Assembly (NCBI RefSeq): GCF_004769635.1
Contig: NZ_RQGH01000008.1
Span: 62,001 to 126,000 of the forward strand
Origin: Leptospira jelokensis
Lineage (GTDB): Bacteria > Spirochaetota > Leptospiria > Leptospirales > Leptospiraceae
Length of the DNA stretch: 64,000 nt
Direction: 5' to 3'
Below, in pieces: positions 16,020-25,746 of the stretch (position 1 is its first letter; the number at the start of each line of letters is the position of its first letter). A program made the position numbers and the translations under genes. The notes under the pieces were generated by a model. That model was given only the letters and a program-made list of their open reading frames with translations, was not told the origin of the DNA and did not search any database.

Positions 16020-19000
16020 ATGAGCACCGAAATTTCGACATATACCCCGCAAAACAAAATCCGCTTTGTCACGGCGGCTTCCCTTTTTGACGGACACGAT
16101 GCTTCCATCAATATCATGCGAAGGATCTTACAACAAAGTGGGGTAGAAGTGATCCATTTGGGCCACAATCGTAGTGTCCAAGAGATCGTCCAATGTGCCA
16201 TCCAAGAAGACGTACAAGGGATCGCCATTACCAGTTACCAAGGTGGTCACGTCGAATACTTCCAATACATGATTGATTTATTAAAAAAAGAAGGTGCTGG
16301 CCATATACGTGTGTTTGGTGGAGGTGGTGGGACGATTTTACCTTCTGAAATCCAAGTATTACACAAATATGGTGTGACTCATATTTATTCTCCAGATGAA
16401 GGTCGAACCTTAGGTTTACAAGGGATGATCAACGATGTTGTCAAACAATCTGATTTCCCTACCCCATCGTCATTTAACGGAGATTTGGCGTCTCATATCC
16501 AAAAGAAAAACTATTTAGCATTGGGACAAGCCATCACACAGATGGAATTTTCGCTTTTACAGGAAAAAACTAATTATACAATTAATTTTGATTTTCCCAC
16601 TCCTAAAAAAACTATCCCAGTTCTTGGAATTACAGGTACAGGTGGTGCCGGCAAATCTTCGTTAACCGATGAACTTGTCCGTAGGTATTTGGATGATTTC
16701 CCAAACCAAACCATTGCAATTTTATCTGTGGATCCCTCCAAACGGAAAACAGGTGGGGCACTTCTCGGTGACCGCATTCGCATGAATTCCATTTTTAACG
16801 ATAGGGTGTACATGCGTTCCTTTGCCACGAGAGAAGCAAATATCGCGCTCAATCGTAGTGTAAAAGGTGCCATTCAAATTTTAAAATCAGCTGGGTATGA
16901 TCTTATCATAGTTGAAACAGCAGGGATTGGACAAAGTGATTCCGAAATCACAGAAGTGGCCGATGTATCATTGTATGTGATGACACCTGAATATGGTGCA
17001 GCCACTCAGTTAGAAAAAATTGATATGATCGATTACGCAGATGTGATTGCGATCAATAAATTTGATAAACGAGGGGCACTGGATGCGTTACGTGATGTCA
17101 AAAAACAATACCAAAGGTCCCGAAATTTATTCAATGATCCGATTGATGCCATGCCAGTGTTTGGCACCATTGCATCTCAATTCCAAGATGCAGGTACTGA
17201 CGAATTGTATGCACACCTCATTGGTGTTGTGATCCATAAGGCAAAACTGGAATGGAAATCAAAATACCAAAAAAATCAAAATGGTAGAGAGGCATCAGTT
17301 GTCCTTCCACCTGACCGAGTTCGTTACCTAACAGAAATCAAAGAAGAAATCAATCGAAATGCAGATTGGATCAAACAGGAAGCAGAACTTGCTAGGTCCG
17401 CCTACCAACTGAAAGGTGCCATTTCGCAACTTTCTAAAAAAGGGAAAAATGTCACCGAATTGGAAACGGAATACCAATTGGTATGGAATACTTTGTCCGT
17501 TGATTCGAGAAAGATCATTGAAAATTGGTCCGATACCATCGCATCATTTCGGAAAGACCAGTATTCTTATTTTGTTCGTGGAAAAGAGATCAAGGTAGAT
17601 AATTATACTGTATCCCTTAGCCATCTTAAAATTCCAAAAATTGCGACCCCACGATTTGTTGATTGGGGAGATATTTTGGAATGGTCTTACCAAGAAAATT
17701 TCCCAGGATTTTTCCCATATACGGCAGGAGTATACCCATACAAACGAAGTGGAGAAGACCCAACTCGGATGTTTGCAGGGGAAGGCGGACCCGAAAGGAC
17801 CAATCGTAGGTTTCATTACTTAAGTTTGGGAATGCCCGCCAAACGTCTGTCAACTGCCTTTGATTCAGTAACTTTGTATGGGGAAGACCCTGACATCCGG
17901 CCAGACATTTATGGAAAAATTGGAAATTCAGGTGTCAACGTAGCAACGTTAGATGATGCAAAAAAACTATATTCGGGGTTTGATCTTTGTGATCCAACAA
18001 CTTCCGTTTCGATGACAATCAATGGGCCGGCACCTATGGTGCTTGCTTTTTTTCTCAATGCTGCCATCGACCAAACTTGCGAAAAATACATTCGTGCAGA
18101 AGGGAAAACCGAAGAGATAAAGTCAAAAATCAAAAAGATTTATGAATCAAAAGGTGTCGCCTTACCAAGATTTGATGGCCCGCTACCAGAATCAAATGAT
18201 GGTTTGGGTTTATTGTTACTTGGTGTGACAGGGGACGAGGTCCTTCCTAAAGACACGTATGAAAAATTAAAAAAAGAAGCACTTTCCCAAGTGAGGGGTA
18301 CAGTGCAGGCAGACATTTTAAAGGAAGACCAAGCACAAAATACTTGTATCTTCTCCACCGAATTTGCGTTAAAGATGATGGGTGATATCCAACACCATTT
18401 CATCCAAAACCAAGTTCGTAATTTTTATTCTGTATCGATCAGTGGTTACCACATAGCAGAAGCAGGTGCAAACCCGATCACACAAGTGGCATTTACCTTA
18501 GCAAATGGATTCACTTATGTTGAGTATTATCTCAGCCGAGGGATGGATATCAATGAGTTTGCTCCCAATTTATCCTTTTTCTTTTCCAATGGAATTGATC
18601 CAGAGTATTCGGTGATTGGGCGCGTGGCTCGTCGGATTTGGGCAAAAGCGATGAAGTTCAAATACCGTGCCAATGAACGTTCTCAAATGTTAAAATACCA
18701 CATCCAAACTTCGGGAAGATCCCTTCACTCCCAAGAGATTGATTTTAATGACATTAGAACCACATTGCAGGCATTATACGCAATTTATGACAACTGTAAC
18801 TCTCTTCATACAAACGCCTATGATGAAGCGATCACAACTCCAACAGAAGAATCGGTACGTCGTGCTGTCGCCATCCAACTCATCATCAATCGGGAATTGG
18901 GTCTTGCTAAAAATGAAAACCCACTCCAAGGGGCTTTCATCATCGAAGAACTCACCAATTTAGTAGAAGAGGCAATCCTTACGGAGTTCAATCGATTGAC

Positions 19001-19394
19001 AGAACGAGGTGGAGTGCTCGGTGCCATGGAACGGATGTACCAAAGGAATAAAATCCAAGAAGAATCTCTCCACTATGAAACCTTAAAACATACGGGAGAG
19101 TATCCGATCATTGGTGTGAATACTTTTCTCAATCGAAATGGATCGCCAACAGTCATTCCTTCGGAAGTGATTCGCTCTACAGATGAGGAAAAAAGGCAAC
19201 AAATTGGGAATCTAAAGGCATTCCAAAACGCAAATATTTCCAAAACCGAAGCGGCGATCACAAAATTAAAACAAGTGGCTCGTGCCAAAGAAAATATCTT
19301 TCAAGAGTTACTAGAAACAGTGAAAGTGGCGTCTTTAGGGCAGATCTCCCATGCCTTGTATGAAGTGGGAGGCCAGTACCGCCGCAATATGTAA
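16020..19394 (+). CDS. icmF: Fused acyl-CoA mutase IcmF (B12-dependent, with G-protein chaperone)
   Basis: A 1,124-residue three-part adenosylcobalamin mutase. Residues 1-140 are the B12-binding domain ('[16 protein letters not shown]', where His is the cobalt ligand, and 'VFGGGGGTI'). Residues about 195-430 are a MeaB-type GTPase with P-loop '[12 protein letters not shown]' and 'NKFD'. The rest is the substrate-binding TIM barrel ('[18 protein letters not shown]', '[13 protein letters not shown]'). It interconverts isobutyryl-CoA and n-butyryl-CoA or similar acyl-CoAs. Gln773 in '[11 protein letters not shown]' sits where methylmalonyl-CoA mutase has Arg, so methylmalonyl-CoA is unlikely. 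Tyr572 in 'GVYPYKR' stands where characterised IcmFs are reported to have Phe. A TTG at 16011 is a less likely start. It stands alone. Confidence 0.93.
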   Translation: MSTEISTYTPQNKIRFVTAASLFDGHDASINIMRRILQQSGVEVIHLGHNRSVQEIVQCAIQEDVQGIAITSYQGGHVEYFQYMIDLLKKEGAGHIRVFGGGGGTILPSEIQVLHKYGVTHIYSPDEGRTLGLQGMINDVVKQSDFPTPSSFNGDLASHIQKKNYLALGQAITQMEFSLLQEKTNYTINFDFPTPKKTIPVLGITGTGGAGKSSLTDELVRRYLDDFPNQTIAILSVDPSKRKTGGALLGDRIRMNSIFNDRVYMRSFATREANIALNRSVKGAIQILKSAGYDLIIVETAGIGQSDSEITEVADVSLYVMTPEYGAATQLEKIDMIDYADVIAINKFDKRGALDALRDVKKQYQRSRNLFNDPIDAMPVFGTIASQFQDAGTDELYAHLIGVVIHKAKLEWKSKYQKNQNGREASVVLPPDRVRYLTEIKEEINRNADWIKQEAELARSAYQLKGAISQLSKKGKNVTELETEYQLVWNTLSVDSRKIIENWSDTIASFRKDQYSYFVRGKEIKVDNYTVSLSHLKIPKIATPRFVDWGDILEWSYQENFPGFFPYTAGVYPYKRSGEDPTRMFAGEGGPERTNRRFHYLSLGMPAKRLSTAFDSVTLYGEDPDIRPDIYGKIGNSGVNVATLDDAKKLYSGFDLCDPTTSVSMTINGPAPMVLAFFLNAAIDQTCEKYIRAEGKTEEIKSKIKKIYESKGVALPRFDGPLPESNDGLGLLLLGVTGDEVLPKDTYEKLKKEALSQVRGTVQADILKEDQAQNTCIFSTEFALKMMGDIQHHFIQNQVRNFYSVSISGYHIAEAGANPITQVAFTLANGFTYVEYYLSRGMDINEFAPNLSFFFSNGIDPEYSVIGRVARRIWAKAMKFKYRANERSQMLKYHIQTSGRSLHSQEIDFNDIRTTLQALYAIYDNCNSLHTNAYDEAITTPTEESVRRAVAIQLIINRELGLAKNENPLQGAFIIEELTNLVEEAILTEFNRLTERGGVLGAMERMYQRNKIQEESLHYETLKHTGEYPIIGVNTFLNRNGSPTVIPSEVIRSTDEEKRQQIGNLKAFQNANISKTEAAITKLKQVARAKENIFQELLETVKVASLGQISHALYEVGGQYRRNM

Positions 19395-19432
19395 AAAGGA
19401 TAGGGTAGGGAAAGTCTACCCTTGGTCACATT

Positions 19433-21133
19433 ATGATTTCTTGGGATTTGATCAAAAAACACAAATTGGGAATTCCTCTTTTATGGGACATCACCATGGT
19501 GTTTGTTGTCCTAGGAAACTTAGCTCTTATCATATTTGATTTGAGTTACTTAAGTTTGAGGCCCTTTTATTTCCACAAATTTCCAGAAATCCTCTCTTTA
19601 TATGACAAACCCATATTGGGAATCGAACCTCACCGTACAACGACAGCTTACACTGATTTGGTGGATGACCTAAAATACCTCACACAGTTACGTGACGATG
19701 AGTTTCGTGAATCCCAAAGAAAACATACAAGAGAAGAAATTTATAAAGTGTTAACTTCTCTAAAATCCCAAGTGGCAAATGAAAAATTTGATGCCCTATA
19801 TGTTAATTTTGAATTGGCACTTCAAATTGAAGATGTACAAACCAGAAGGAAAAAAGTAGAAGAGATCCTTAGCCAATTGAATGATTTTTTCAGTGTGATG
19901 GAAGAAACGGATGAAATCACAACACTTGGTGAACTTTCTGAAAAGTATGCTTTTATCAATCGATTGAGCATTGAAACAAACGAAGCAAAAGAAATTTTAT
20001 CCATCATCCAAAAAATGGACAAACGAATGTTAGAGATTGTTGAAACCAATCCATTTGCAATGTCTGGCCAAACACAATTCCTATTGGAAATCCAATCAGG
20101 AATCAAAAACGAATACCAAACTCATAAAACAAAGGCAAGAGATTTAAAAATTAGACAGGAGTTAGATCCAATCCTAGGTCGTGATCGAATTCCTTCAACA
20201 GTAGTCGCCTTTGCATGGTTTTGGAGAGACCAAAACAGATCGTTAGAACAAAAAATTGATTTTTTTAATCAAAATTTTAGAGAGTATTTTTCTCTCAATT
20301 ATTATCGCTCCATCGCTTCTGATGGAAGTCCAGTAAACAACTATTTGTTGTTAGATGCACCATTTCTCTTTTTCTTTTTGGCTGAATTTGTTCTCAGTTG
20401 GTTACTCGCGATCAAAAATAAAACCTACATTGCATGGTTTTTATATCCCATCTACCATTGGTACGATGTATTAGGTCTTATCCCTGTAGTTGAGTTTCGA
20501 TTCTTTCGTTTGGTGCGTGTTTATAAAATTTATTTAATGTTACAAACCAATCAATTCACCAAAATTTTAGGGAATGATTTGATCAGTAAAACATTACGTT
20601 ATTATTCCAACATCATCAAAGAAGAAATTTCCGATATTGTTACCATCCAAATTTTAACGGAGATGCAGAATGAAGTTCGTTCTGGGAATTCACTCGACCA
20701 ATTGGTAAATGCCATTGACCAAAACCGTTCCGAGTTAAAAAAGGTAGCGATCAAAAATATAGCAAAGTCTGCACAAAATCCAAACTTACAAGCGCTGATC
20801 CAAAATTTGGTAACTGAAGTTTCGGAACGAGTGTCGGCAAATATGAAACCCATTTCATTGCTTCCAAAAGAAATGCAGGCAAATCTTACCAAACAAATTA
20901 GTTTAACGATTTATACAGCTGTGTCACAAGCAACAGTTGCGATGGCAACAGACCCTTCTGGAATGAAATCGATAGAGAACTTAATTGATTATCTCATTGA
21001 TGAAATGATCCTTGTGGCAGAAGACCCAGATATGGTGAAACTCAATACCAATATTTCTGTGGCTCTCATTGAAAATATGAAGAAGTCCATTGGTGAGAAA
21101 AAATGGTTAAAATCGGAAATTGGAAGTAGTTAA
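19433..21133 (+). CDS. Voltage-sensor-like membrane protein with large S1-S2 insertion
   Basis: A 566-residue membrane protein not assignable to a named family. One hydrophobic helix at 17-38 is followed by about 270 soluble, mostly helical residues rich in Lys/Glu. Three helices then resemble S2-S4 of voltage-sensor domains: S2 at 308-328 with E318, S3 at 336-352 with 'WYDVLGLIP' (D345), and S4 at 354-372 'FRFFRLVRVYKIYLM', with R356, R359, R362, K365 at every third position. No pore helix, selectivity filter or second membrane block follows. Instead there is a helical cytoplasmic domain of about 190 residues. It begins 38 bases after icmF. Function unknown. Confidence 0.7.
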   Translation: MISWDLIKKHKLGIPLLWDITMVFVVLGNLALIIFDLSYLSLRPFYFHKFPEILSLYDKPILGIEPHRTTTAYTDLVDDLKYLTQLRDDEFRESQRKHTREEIYKVLTSLKSQVANEKFDALYVNFELALQIEDVQTRRKKVEEILSQLNDFFSVMEETDEITTLGELSEKYAFINRLSIETNEAKEILSIIQKMDKRMLEIVETNPFAMSGQTQFLLEIQSGIKNEYQTHKTKARDLKIRQELDPILGRDRIPSTVVAFAWFWRDQNRSLEQKIDFFNQNFREYFSLNYYRSIASDGSPVNNYLLLDAPFLFFFLAEFVLSWLLAIKNKTYIAWFLYPIYHWYDVLGLIPVVEFRFFRLVRVYKIYLMLQTNQFTKILGNDLISKTLRYYSNIIKEEISDIVTIQILTEMQNEVRSGNSLDQLVNAIDQNRSELKKVAIKNIAKSAQNPNLQALIQNLVTEVSERVSANMKPISLLPKEMQANLTKQISLTIYTAVSQATVAMATDPSGMKSIENLIDYLIDEMILVAEDPDMVKLNTNISVALIENMKKSIGEKKWLKSEIGSS

Positions 21134-21245
21134 ATCCATTCCAATTTCCTTTTTGCAAACAAGTAGCATTCAGTAACCTCGAACACCGTTTTTCATTGAA
21201 AAAATGTCTTGTTTTCTTTCCAAAACAATGTGAAATCGATCCACT

Positions 21246-21821
21246 TTGGTATTCTTAGTAAAGATATTTCTATCATTGTCCTTTTGGTTTTCATTCGGAG
21301 GAGGGGTGGTGGCTAATCCAAATTCGTTAGAATCTAAAAACCATTCTACCTCCAAACAATCTAAGAAAAAGACGCATTCAAATCAGTTTTCCATCCAAAA
21401 GATCAATTATAAAAACCATAAAGGGAATTGGAAACCAATGGATCTAACCTGGGAAGAAAGTTCTGGAGCGGTGGCACCAGAATTCCGTTATGCAAAAACG
21501 TTTCATCTCTTCACCGATGTCAAAAAAATTTTTCTATCTCGAAAGATTATCAAAAATGGAAAATTGGTTTTAGAAGAAACAAAAGAAATCCAACCAAAAC
21601 TTTACCAAAAATGGATGAATGAGCTTTTCAAAAAGGGAATCCATCAAATGTCGAATGAAAAAATCCCGGAAGAACAAATCACAGGTATTAGTTATAATTT
21701 TGTTAAATTTCGGTATAGTTCCACCAAATCAATGTTTTATTATACTTTAGAAGAAATCAACCAACCTGAATGGGAAGAAAAAAAAGCAATCATTGAATCG
21801 ATAGAAAGGATGAAACCATGA
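21246..21821 (+). CDS. Exported hypothetical protein, coupled to papain-like protease
   Basis: A 191-residue exported protein starting at TTG 21246 with a signal peptide (VKIFLSLSFWFSFGGGVVANP). The mature part is basic and has no motif I recognise; it includes 'YAKTFHLFTDVKKIFLSRKIIKNGK' and ends in charged helices. The stop overlaps the ATG of the papain-like protease (ATGA, 21818-21821). That coupling suggests a pro-domain-like inhibitor, chaperone or substrate of the protease, but nothing in the sequence proves it. A short inverted repeat (TTGTTTT 21209-21215 with AAAACAA 21222-21228) lies upstream. Confidence 0.65.
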   Translation: MVFLVKIFLSLSFWFSFGGGVVANPNSLESKNHSTSKQSKKKTHSNQFSIQKINYKNHKGNWKPMDLTWEESSGAVAPEFRYAKTFHLFTDVKKIFLSRKIIKNGKLVLEETKEIQPKLYQKWMNELFKKGIHQMSNEKIPEEQITGISYNFVKFRYSSTKSMFYYTLEEINQPEWEEKKAIIESIERMKP

Positions 21822-24271
21822 ATCTCAAACTCAAAACAATTTTACTCGGATTTGTATTGATCTCGTTCAATACAATTGTCGCAGAAGAATTTGATCCAAA
21901 TAGCGTACGGTCGCCGGGTTGTAAACCAGGTACTTTTTCTTGTGGGTATATCCCCAGTCCAAAAGAAGTCCAAGATTCAATCCCTCTCAAACGAGATTTT
22001 AATTCATTTGAGGACTTACCATCTTCCATTGATTTATCTTCACAAATGCCTCCCGTTGGGAACCAAGGAAGGCAAAATAGTTGTGTGGCATGGGCAACCG
22101 GTTATGCGATCAAATCCTACCTTTTGAAAAACAACGGCCAAAGTACATCCTATGATCCTCCCTTTGCCGGTGGGAAAGGGAATTATGTGTTTTCCCCAGC
22201 TTTTATCTACAACCAACAGAATGGTGGTGAAGACAAAGGATTGTATTATTATAAAACGATGGAATTTTTGAAGTCAAACGGAGTGGCACCTTGGAGTTCC
22301 ATGCCTTACACAGATAAAGATTATTTGTCGCAACCTTCAGCCGATTCAAAAAGAGAAGCTCTTAAGTATAAAATTAAATCCTTTTCTCGATTGAATTTTA
22401 AAAATCCAGATGAAATTAAACGCGTATTAGCTGGTAAAAATGTTGTGATGGTAGGGATGATCATCGATGACGCGTTTTACAAGTTGAAAGGGGATGCTGT
22501 TTACGATGCCAATGGAGGGCAAAGTTATGGTGGGCATGCCATGACAATTGTTGGGTATGATGACAACAAAAAATCCAAGTCTGGCAAAAAAGGTGCATTT
22601 AAATTACAAAATTCTTGGGGAACCAATTGGGGTGACAAAGGATTTGGTTGGGTTTCGTATTCCATCCTTGCAAAAGTAGGACAAGAAACCTATGCCATCA
22701 TTGATGAACCAGCACCACAAAACACTCAAACACCCACGGTCAATGTAAGTCCGACAAAAAAACCACTTTTACCACCAACTGAAATCAAAGTATCCAAAGG
22801 AGATTTTGATAACAAAATTTTACTCACCTGGAATCACCAAGATTCTGTTGTTGCCTATTTAATCCAAAGGAAGGAAGAGTCTGATTTTTTTGACTTGGCA
22901 TATTCTGATAAACCAAGTTTTACTGATGTGTCAGTTTCACCTAATTCGTCTTATGCGTACCGAATTTTGGCCATTGGAGCTGAAGAAGTATCGGTTGCTT
23001 CTTTGGAAGTTGAAGGTTTTACCTCATCTGAGCCATCAAACGATGGGAATGTCACCCAAGTGGCAGGATTATCGGGAATTGTTTTCTCTACAGGCAATAC
23101 GACCAGTGTACAATTGACATGGTCTGAGGTGGATGGTGCGTTAAACTATTCTGTTGCAAAAGCTGACTCATCATTTAAATGGAAAACCATTGGAAATACG
23201 AAATCTACTGATTTTGTGGATGGTTCACCAAAATCGGGTGAAGTGAATTATTACAAAGTAAGTGCAGTGCTCAGTTCGAAACTTTCTACTGAATGGAGTG
23301 ATTCCATTGCGGTTGAAGTTGCCAACCAAAATTTGTTACCCAACCAAGTGAGTCAGCTATCGGCAACGAATGGAGATTATGCGAATAAAATTCAATTGAA
23401 TTGGAAAGCAGCACCTGGTGCTAAAAATTATTTCCTGTTTCGTTTTGATGAAAATGCCGAACCATCTGGCCAATTTGAAGTTTCGGGAACTTCGTATACA
23501 GATACAGATACAACCATTCAAAATGGAAAATCATTTATTTATACTGTGATTGCGGCAAATGATATGGGTTATGCGGAACCAAGTGAAGTTGCGTTTGGAA
23601 AAACAGATCCTGGTCTCACAAAACGGGCTGGTGGAGTCACGCTGGCAGCTCCGAAACAATTAGTTTCAAATCCAGTAGGAAAGGACAAACAAGTGTCTTT
23701 AAAATGGGATGCGGTGAAGGATAGTTTTGAATATTACATATACCGAAAACCAATCCAAAATGGGAAACCTGGTAAGTTGGAATTTGTGTCGAATGTAGAT
23801 GGTAAAAAAACAAATTATACAGAACCTTTCCCTGGTAAATCGGGAGATTTATTCTTATATTCCGTTCGTTCCAAATCAGAATTTGGATCTGAGTCTAAGG
23901 ACTCTAATTTTGTTTCTGTTTTTTGGAATGAACCGAAACAAATGGTAAAAAAAAGAGCAATGTCTTTAGAAGAATTGCCCACTCAATTTACAGGAAAGTG
24001 GTCTTCTATGTATTGGAATCCAAAACTTGGTCCACAAAATTTACTAATGGAAATTTCCGGAAATGGGCAAGACTTTGTCGCAAAACTAAAGTTAAATGAT
24101 AAAGAAGTAAAACAATTCACAGGTTCTTGGACACCTGGTAGTAAAATGATTAAAACAAAAGGTTTTAGTTTGGAACTTTCAAATTCCTTGGAAGGGAATT
24201 CAATAGTACAGTTCCAATCCATCAAAGAAATTGAAAATGGAGTGGAACTGAGTTTCGAAAAAGAAAATTAG
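21818..24271 (+). CDS. Exported papain-like cysteine protease with fibronectin III repeats
   Basis: Family C1 protease of 817 residues. The signal is MNLKLKTILLGFVLISFNTIVAEE. The catalytic set is complete: Q83 and C89 in 'VGNQGRQNSCVAWATGYA', H240 in 'GGHAMTIVGYDD' and N265 in 'LQNSWGTNWGDKGFGW'. Mature protein begins close to the catalytic core, with no long cathepsin-type propeptide. From about 315 to 705 there are four fibronectin type III-like modules ('ILLTWNHQDSVVAYLIQR', 'VQLTWSEVDGALNYSVAK', 'IQLNWKAAPGAKNYFLFR', 'VSLKWDAVKDSFEYYIYR'), then a 100-residue beta-rich tail. It is likely secreted or surface-exposed, cutting proteins. It is coupled to the preceding gene. Confidence 0.9.
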   Translation: MNLKLKTILLGFVLISFNTIVAEEFDPNSVRSPGCKPGTFSCGYIPSPKEVQDSIPLKRDFNSFEDLPSSIDLSSQMPPVGNQGRQNSCVAWATGYAIKSYLLKNNGQSTSYDPPFAGGKGNYVFSPAFIYNQQNGGEDKGLYYYKTMEFLKSNGVAPWSSMPYTDKDYLSQPSADSKREALKYKIKSFSRLNFKNPDEIKRVLAGKNVVMVGMIIDDAFYKLKGDAVYDANGGQSYGGHAMTIVGYDDNKKSKSGKKGAFKLQNSWGTNWGDKGFGWVSYSILAKVGQETYAIIDEPAPQNTQTPTVNVSPTKKPLLPPTEIKVSKGDFDNKILLTWNHQDSVVAYLIQRKEESDFFDLAYSDKPSFTDVSVSPNSSYAYRILAIGAEEVSVASLEVEGFTSSEPSNDGNVTQVAGLSGIVFSTGNTTSVQLTWSEVDGALNYSVAKADSSFKWKTIGNTKSTDFVDGSPKSGEVNYYKVSAVLSSKLSTEWSDSIAVEVANQNLLPNQVSQLSATNGDYANKIQLNWKAAPGAKNYFLFRFDENAEPSGQFEVSGTSYTDTDTTIQNGKSFIYTVIAANDMGYAEPSEVAFGKTDPGLTKRAGGVTLAAPKQLVSNPVGKDKQVSLKWDAVKDSFEYYIYRKPIQNGKPGKLEFVSNVDGKKTNYTEPFPGKSGDLFLYSVRSKSEFGSESKDSNFVSVFWNEPKQMVKKRAMSLEELPTQFTGKWSSMYWNPKLGPQNLLMEISGNGQDFVAKLKLNDKEVKQFTGSWTPGSKMIKTKGFSLELSNSLEGNSIVQFQSIKEIENGVELSFEKEN

Positions 24272-24295
24272 GTTCTCTTGTGCTTAAGTGGTAGA

Positions 24296-24325
24296 TTACA
24301 ATCCATTTCTTTAAATGGATTGTAA
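24296..24325. terminator. Long perfect hairpin between convergent genes
   Basis: A 13-base arm TTACAATCCATTT (24296-24308) pairs perfectly with AAATGGATTGTAA (24313-24325) around the loop CTTT. It sits after the papain-like gene, and its right half forms the last codons and stop of the cytochrome gene. It could stop transcription from both sides; there is no U run on either strand. Confidence 0.55.
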
Positions 24326-25186
24326 GTACATCCAAACTGCTTTGAGTTCTGTGTCAGTTAGTTTTGACAAACTTTGCCAAGGCATGGGAAATTTCATTTC
24401 GGAGCCATCGGGACGTTTGCCTGTTCGGATGGCTTGGATAAAACTGTTTTCGGAATAATGGGTTAGTCCCACCTTTGTAATGTTTTGTGCATGGGGCCAT
24501 TCAGGAGGAGCACCTTGGATGGGTCCACCGACCAATTTCATGCCATGGCATCCCGTGCAAGTGGCTGCCACATACTTTCCATATTCTAAGGAGACTGTTG
24601 GTTTCAGATTCTCTAAATGTTTTACATCATGGTCTATCTGTTCTGCTGAAACGAGAATTGGAATTTCACCGATTAAGTATAAAAATCTACCCAATGGTCC
24701 TGGTTTGATTTCCCCTTGTTCTTTGTTCACAGCAGGTGTTGAACGAAGGTAAGCGATCAGTTTACCCACATCTTCGTTTGTCATCCCTTGGAAATCAGTG
24801 GATGGCATAAAGATAAGCGCTCGTCCATTTTTGCCAACACCATGGCGTATCGCAATTGCCAATTCTTCATCACTCCGATCTTTGAGTATCCCTCCGATAC
24901 CAGCTGTTAGGTTCGCACCTGAGATTGTCCCGATGGCTGGGTCATTGATGAAAGTTTTACCACTTCCATCAACATCGTGGCAATCACCGCAACCGCGAGA
25001 TTGGTAAAGGCGTTTCCCTTCCAAAAGGTCTTGAGGGGAATTGAATTTTGGGATTCGGGTTTCGTTCACAGTGAAAGTTTTTCCCATGCGGTTGCCACTG
25101 ATTAGGTATACCGCAGAGACAACTGCTGTGAGGAGGAGGAATAGGGTTACGAAAAAGATAAAGAGGATTCGGGAAATTTTTTTCAT
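24311..25186 (-). CDS. Membrane-anchored dihaem cytochrome c
   Basis: A 291-residue c-type cytochrome with an N-terminal anchor (ILFIFFVTLFLLLTAVVSAVYLIS) and two haem sites: C66-G-D-C69-H70 and C210-T-G-C213-H214. Axial Met candidates are in 'IFMPSTDFQGM' and 'MKFPMPWQSL'. The two class I domains resemble the cytochrome subunits of membrane dehydrogenases and related periplasmic electron carriers. No dehydrogenase gene is adjacent, so the redox partner is unknown. On the mRNA the sequence before ATG 25186 is pyrimidine-rich with no Shine-Dalgarno. Confidence 0.9.
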   Translation of the reverse strand: MKKISRILFIFFVTLFLLLTAVVSAVYLISGNRMGKTFTVNETRIPKFNSPQDLLEGKRLYQSRGCGDCHDVDGSGKTFINDPAIGTISGANLTAGIGGILKDRSDEELAIAIRHGVGKNGRALIFMPSTDFQGMTNEDVGKLIAYLRSTPAVNKEQGEIKPGPLGRFLYLIGEIPILVSAEQIDHDVKHLENLKPTVSLEYGKYVAATCTGCHGMKLVGGPIQGAPPEWPHAQNITKVGLTHYSENSFIQAIRTGKRPDGSEMKFPMPWQSLSKLTDTELKAVWMYLQSI

Positions 25187-25236
25187 AGGTGGAGGAATTG
25201 GAGTGGAGTAGGGGATTTGGTCAAGTGGGATTTGTG

Positions 25237-25302
25237 GGGGAATTTGCGGAAATTATCTCCCCGCCCTGACAATGGGTGGGGTTATCCACCCGCCACCCAT
25301 TG
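25237..25302. repeat. Intergenic repeat with 10-base inverted repeat (copy 1)
   Basis: The 216-base gap between the cytochrome and 2Fe-2S genes holds CAATGGGTGG (25270-25279) and its exact complement CCACCCATTG (25293-25302), preceded by TTGTGGGGGAA and CCCCGCCC. On the opposite strand the block near 35141-35192 shows the same elements in the same order, so both appear to be copies of one repeat family. Nothing else is seen in this gap. Confidence 0.6.
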
Positions 25303-25402
25303 ACGCCAACCTACCACAAATCTGCTCGATCGACGAACCTTAATTCAAAACCCCAAAAAAATTCCTAACAAAAGTTCATGTTAAGCGTGCATTGTGTTCG
25401 TG

Positions 25403-25732
25403 TTATGGGTTCACTCTGTCATCTGAAACAATCAGATGTTGGTACTTTTGAGGTTGGTTCGTCTTTAAATAGAATTCTAAAATGGTATCGACATCAGCTT
25501 CAGTTTTCATGGCAAACCATTTCCCTTCAGGATAGGAAACTTGGATGGGCCCAAGTTCGCAACGATCCAAACAACCTGATTTTTGGACTCGGTATTTGTA
25601 TTCGATTCCAGCCTTCGCTGCTTTTTGTTTTAATAGTTTAAGAAGTTCAATGGAACCTTGGTTTCCACAAGACACCCGTTCGCCGGGTGCCCTTTGGTTT
25701 TCGCAAACGAAGATATGTTTTTCGTAAAACAT
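25403..25732 (-). CDS. Thioredoxin-like [2Fe-2S] ferredoxin
   Basis: A 109-residue protein of the thioredoxin-fold 2Fe-2S family (like NuoE C-terminal domains and Shethna-type ferredoxins). Cluster ligands are C10 and C22 ('FVCENQ', 'RVSCGNQG') and C54 and C58 ('KSGCLDRCELGP'). The pattern C-x11-C...C-x3-C is typical. It starts 14 bases after the gcvP stop and so belongs to the glycine cleavage transcript. Why a ferredoxin would be made with the glycine system is unclear; it may serve electron transfer for a separate enzyme. Confidence 0.88.
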   Translation of the reverse strand: MFYEKHIFVCENQRAPGERVSCGNQGSIELLKLLKQKAAKAGIEYKYRVQKSGCLDRCELGPIQVSYPEGKWFAMKTEADVDTILEFYLKTNQPQKYQHLIVSDDRVNP

Positions 25733-25746
25733 AAGTTAATTCGTCT

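Noticed and set aside
25187..25402. Coding region or tRNA in the cytochrome/ferredoxin gap
   Set aside because: Only a repeat with an inverted repeat is seen; no cloverleaf and no open frame with a start signal.
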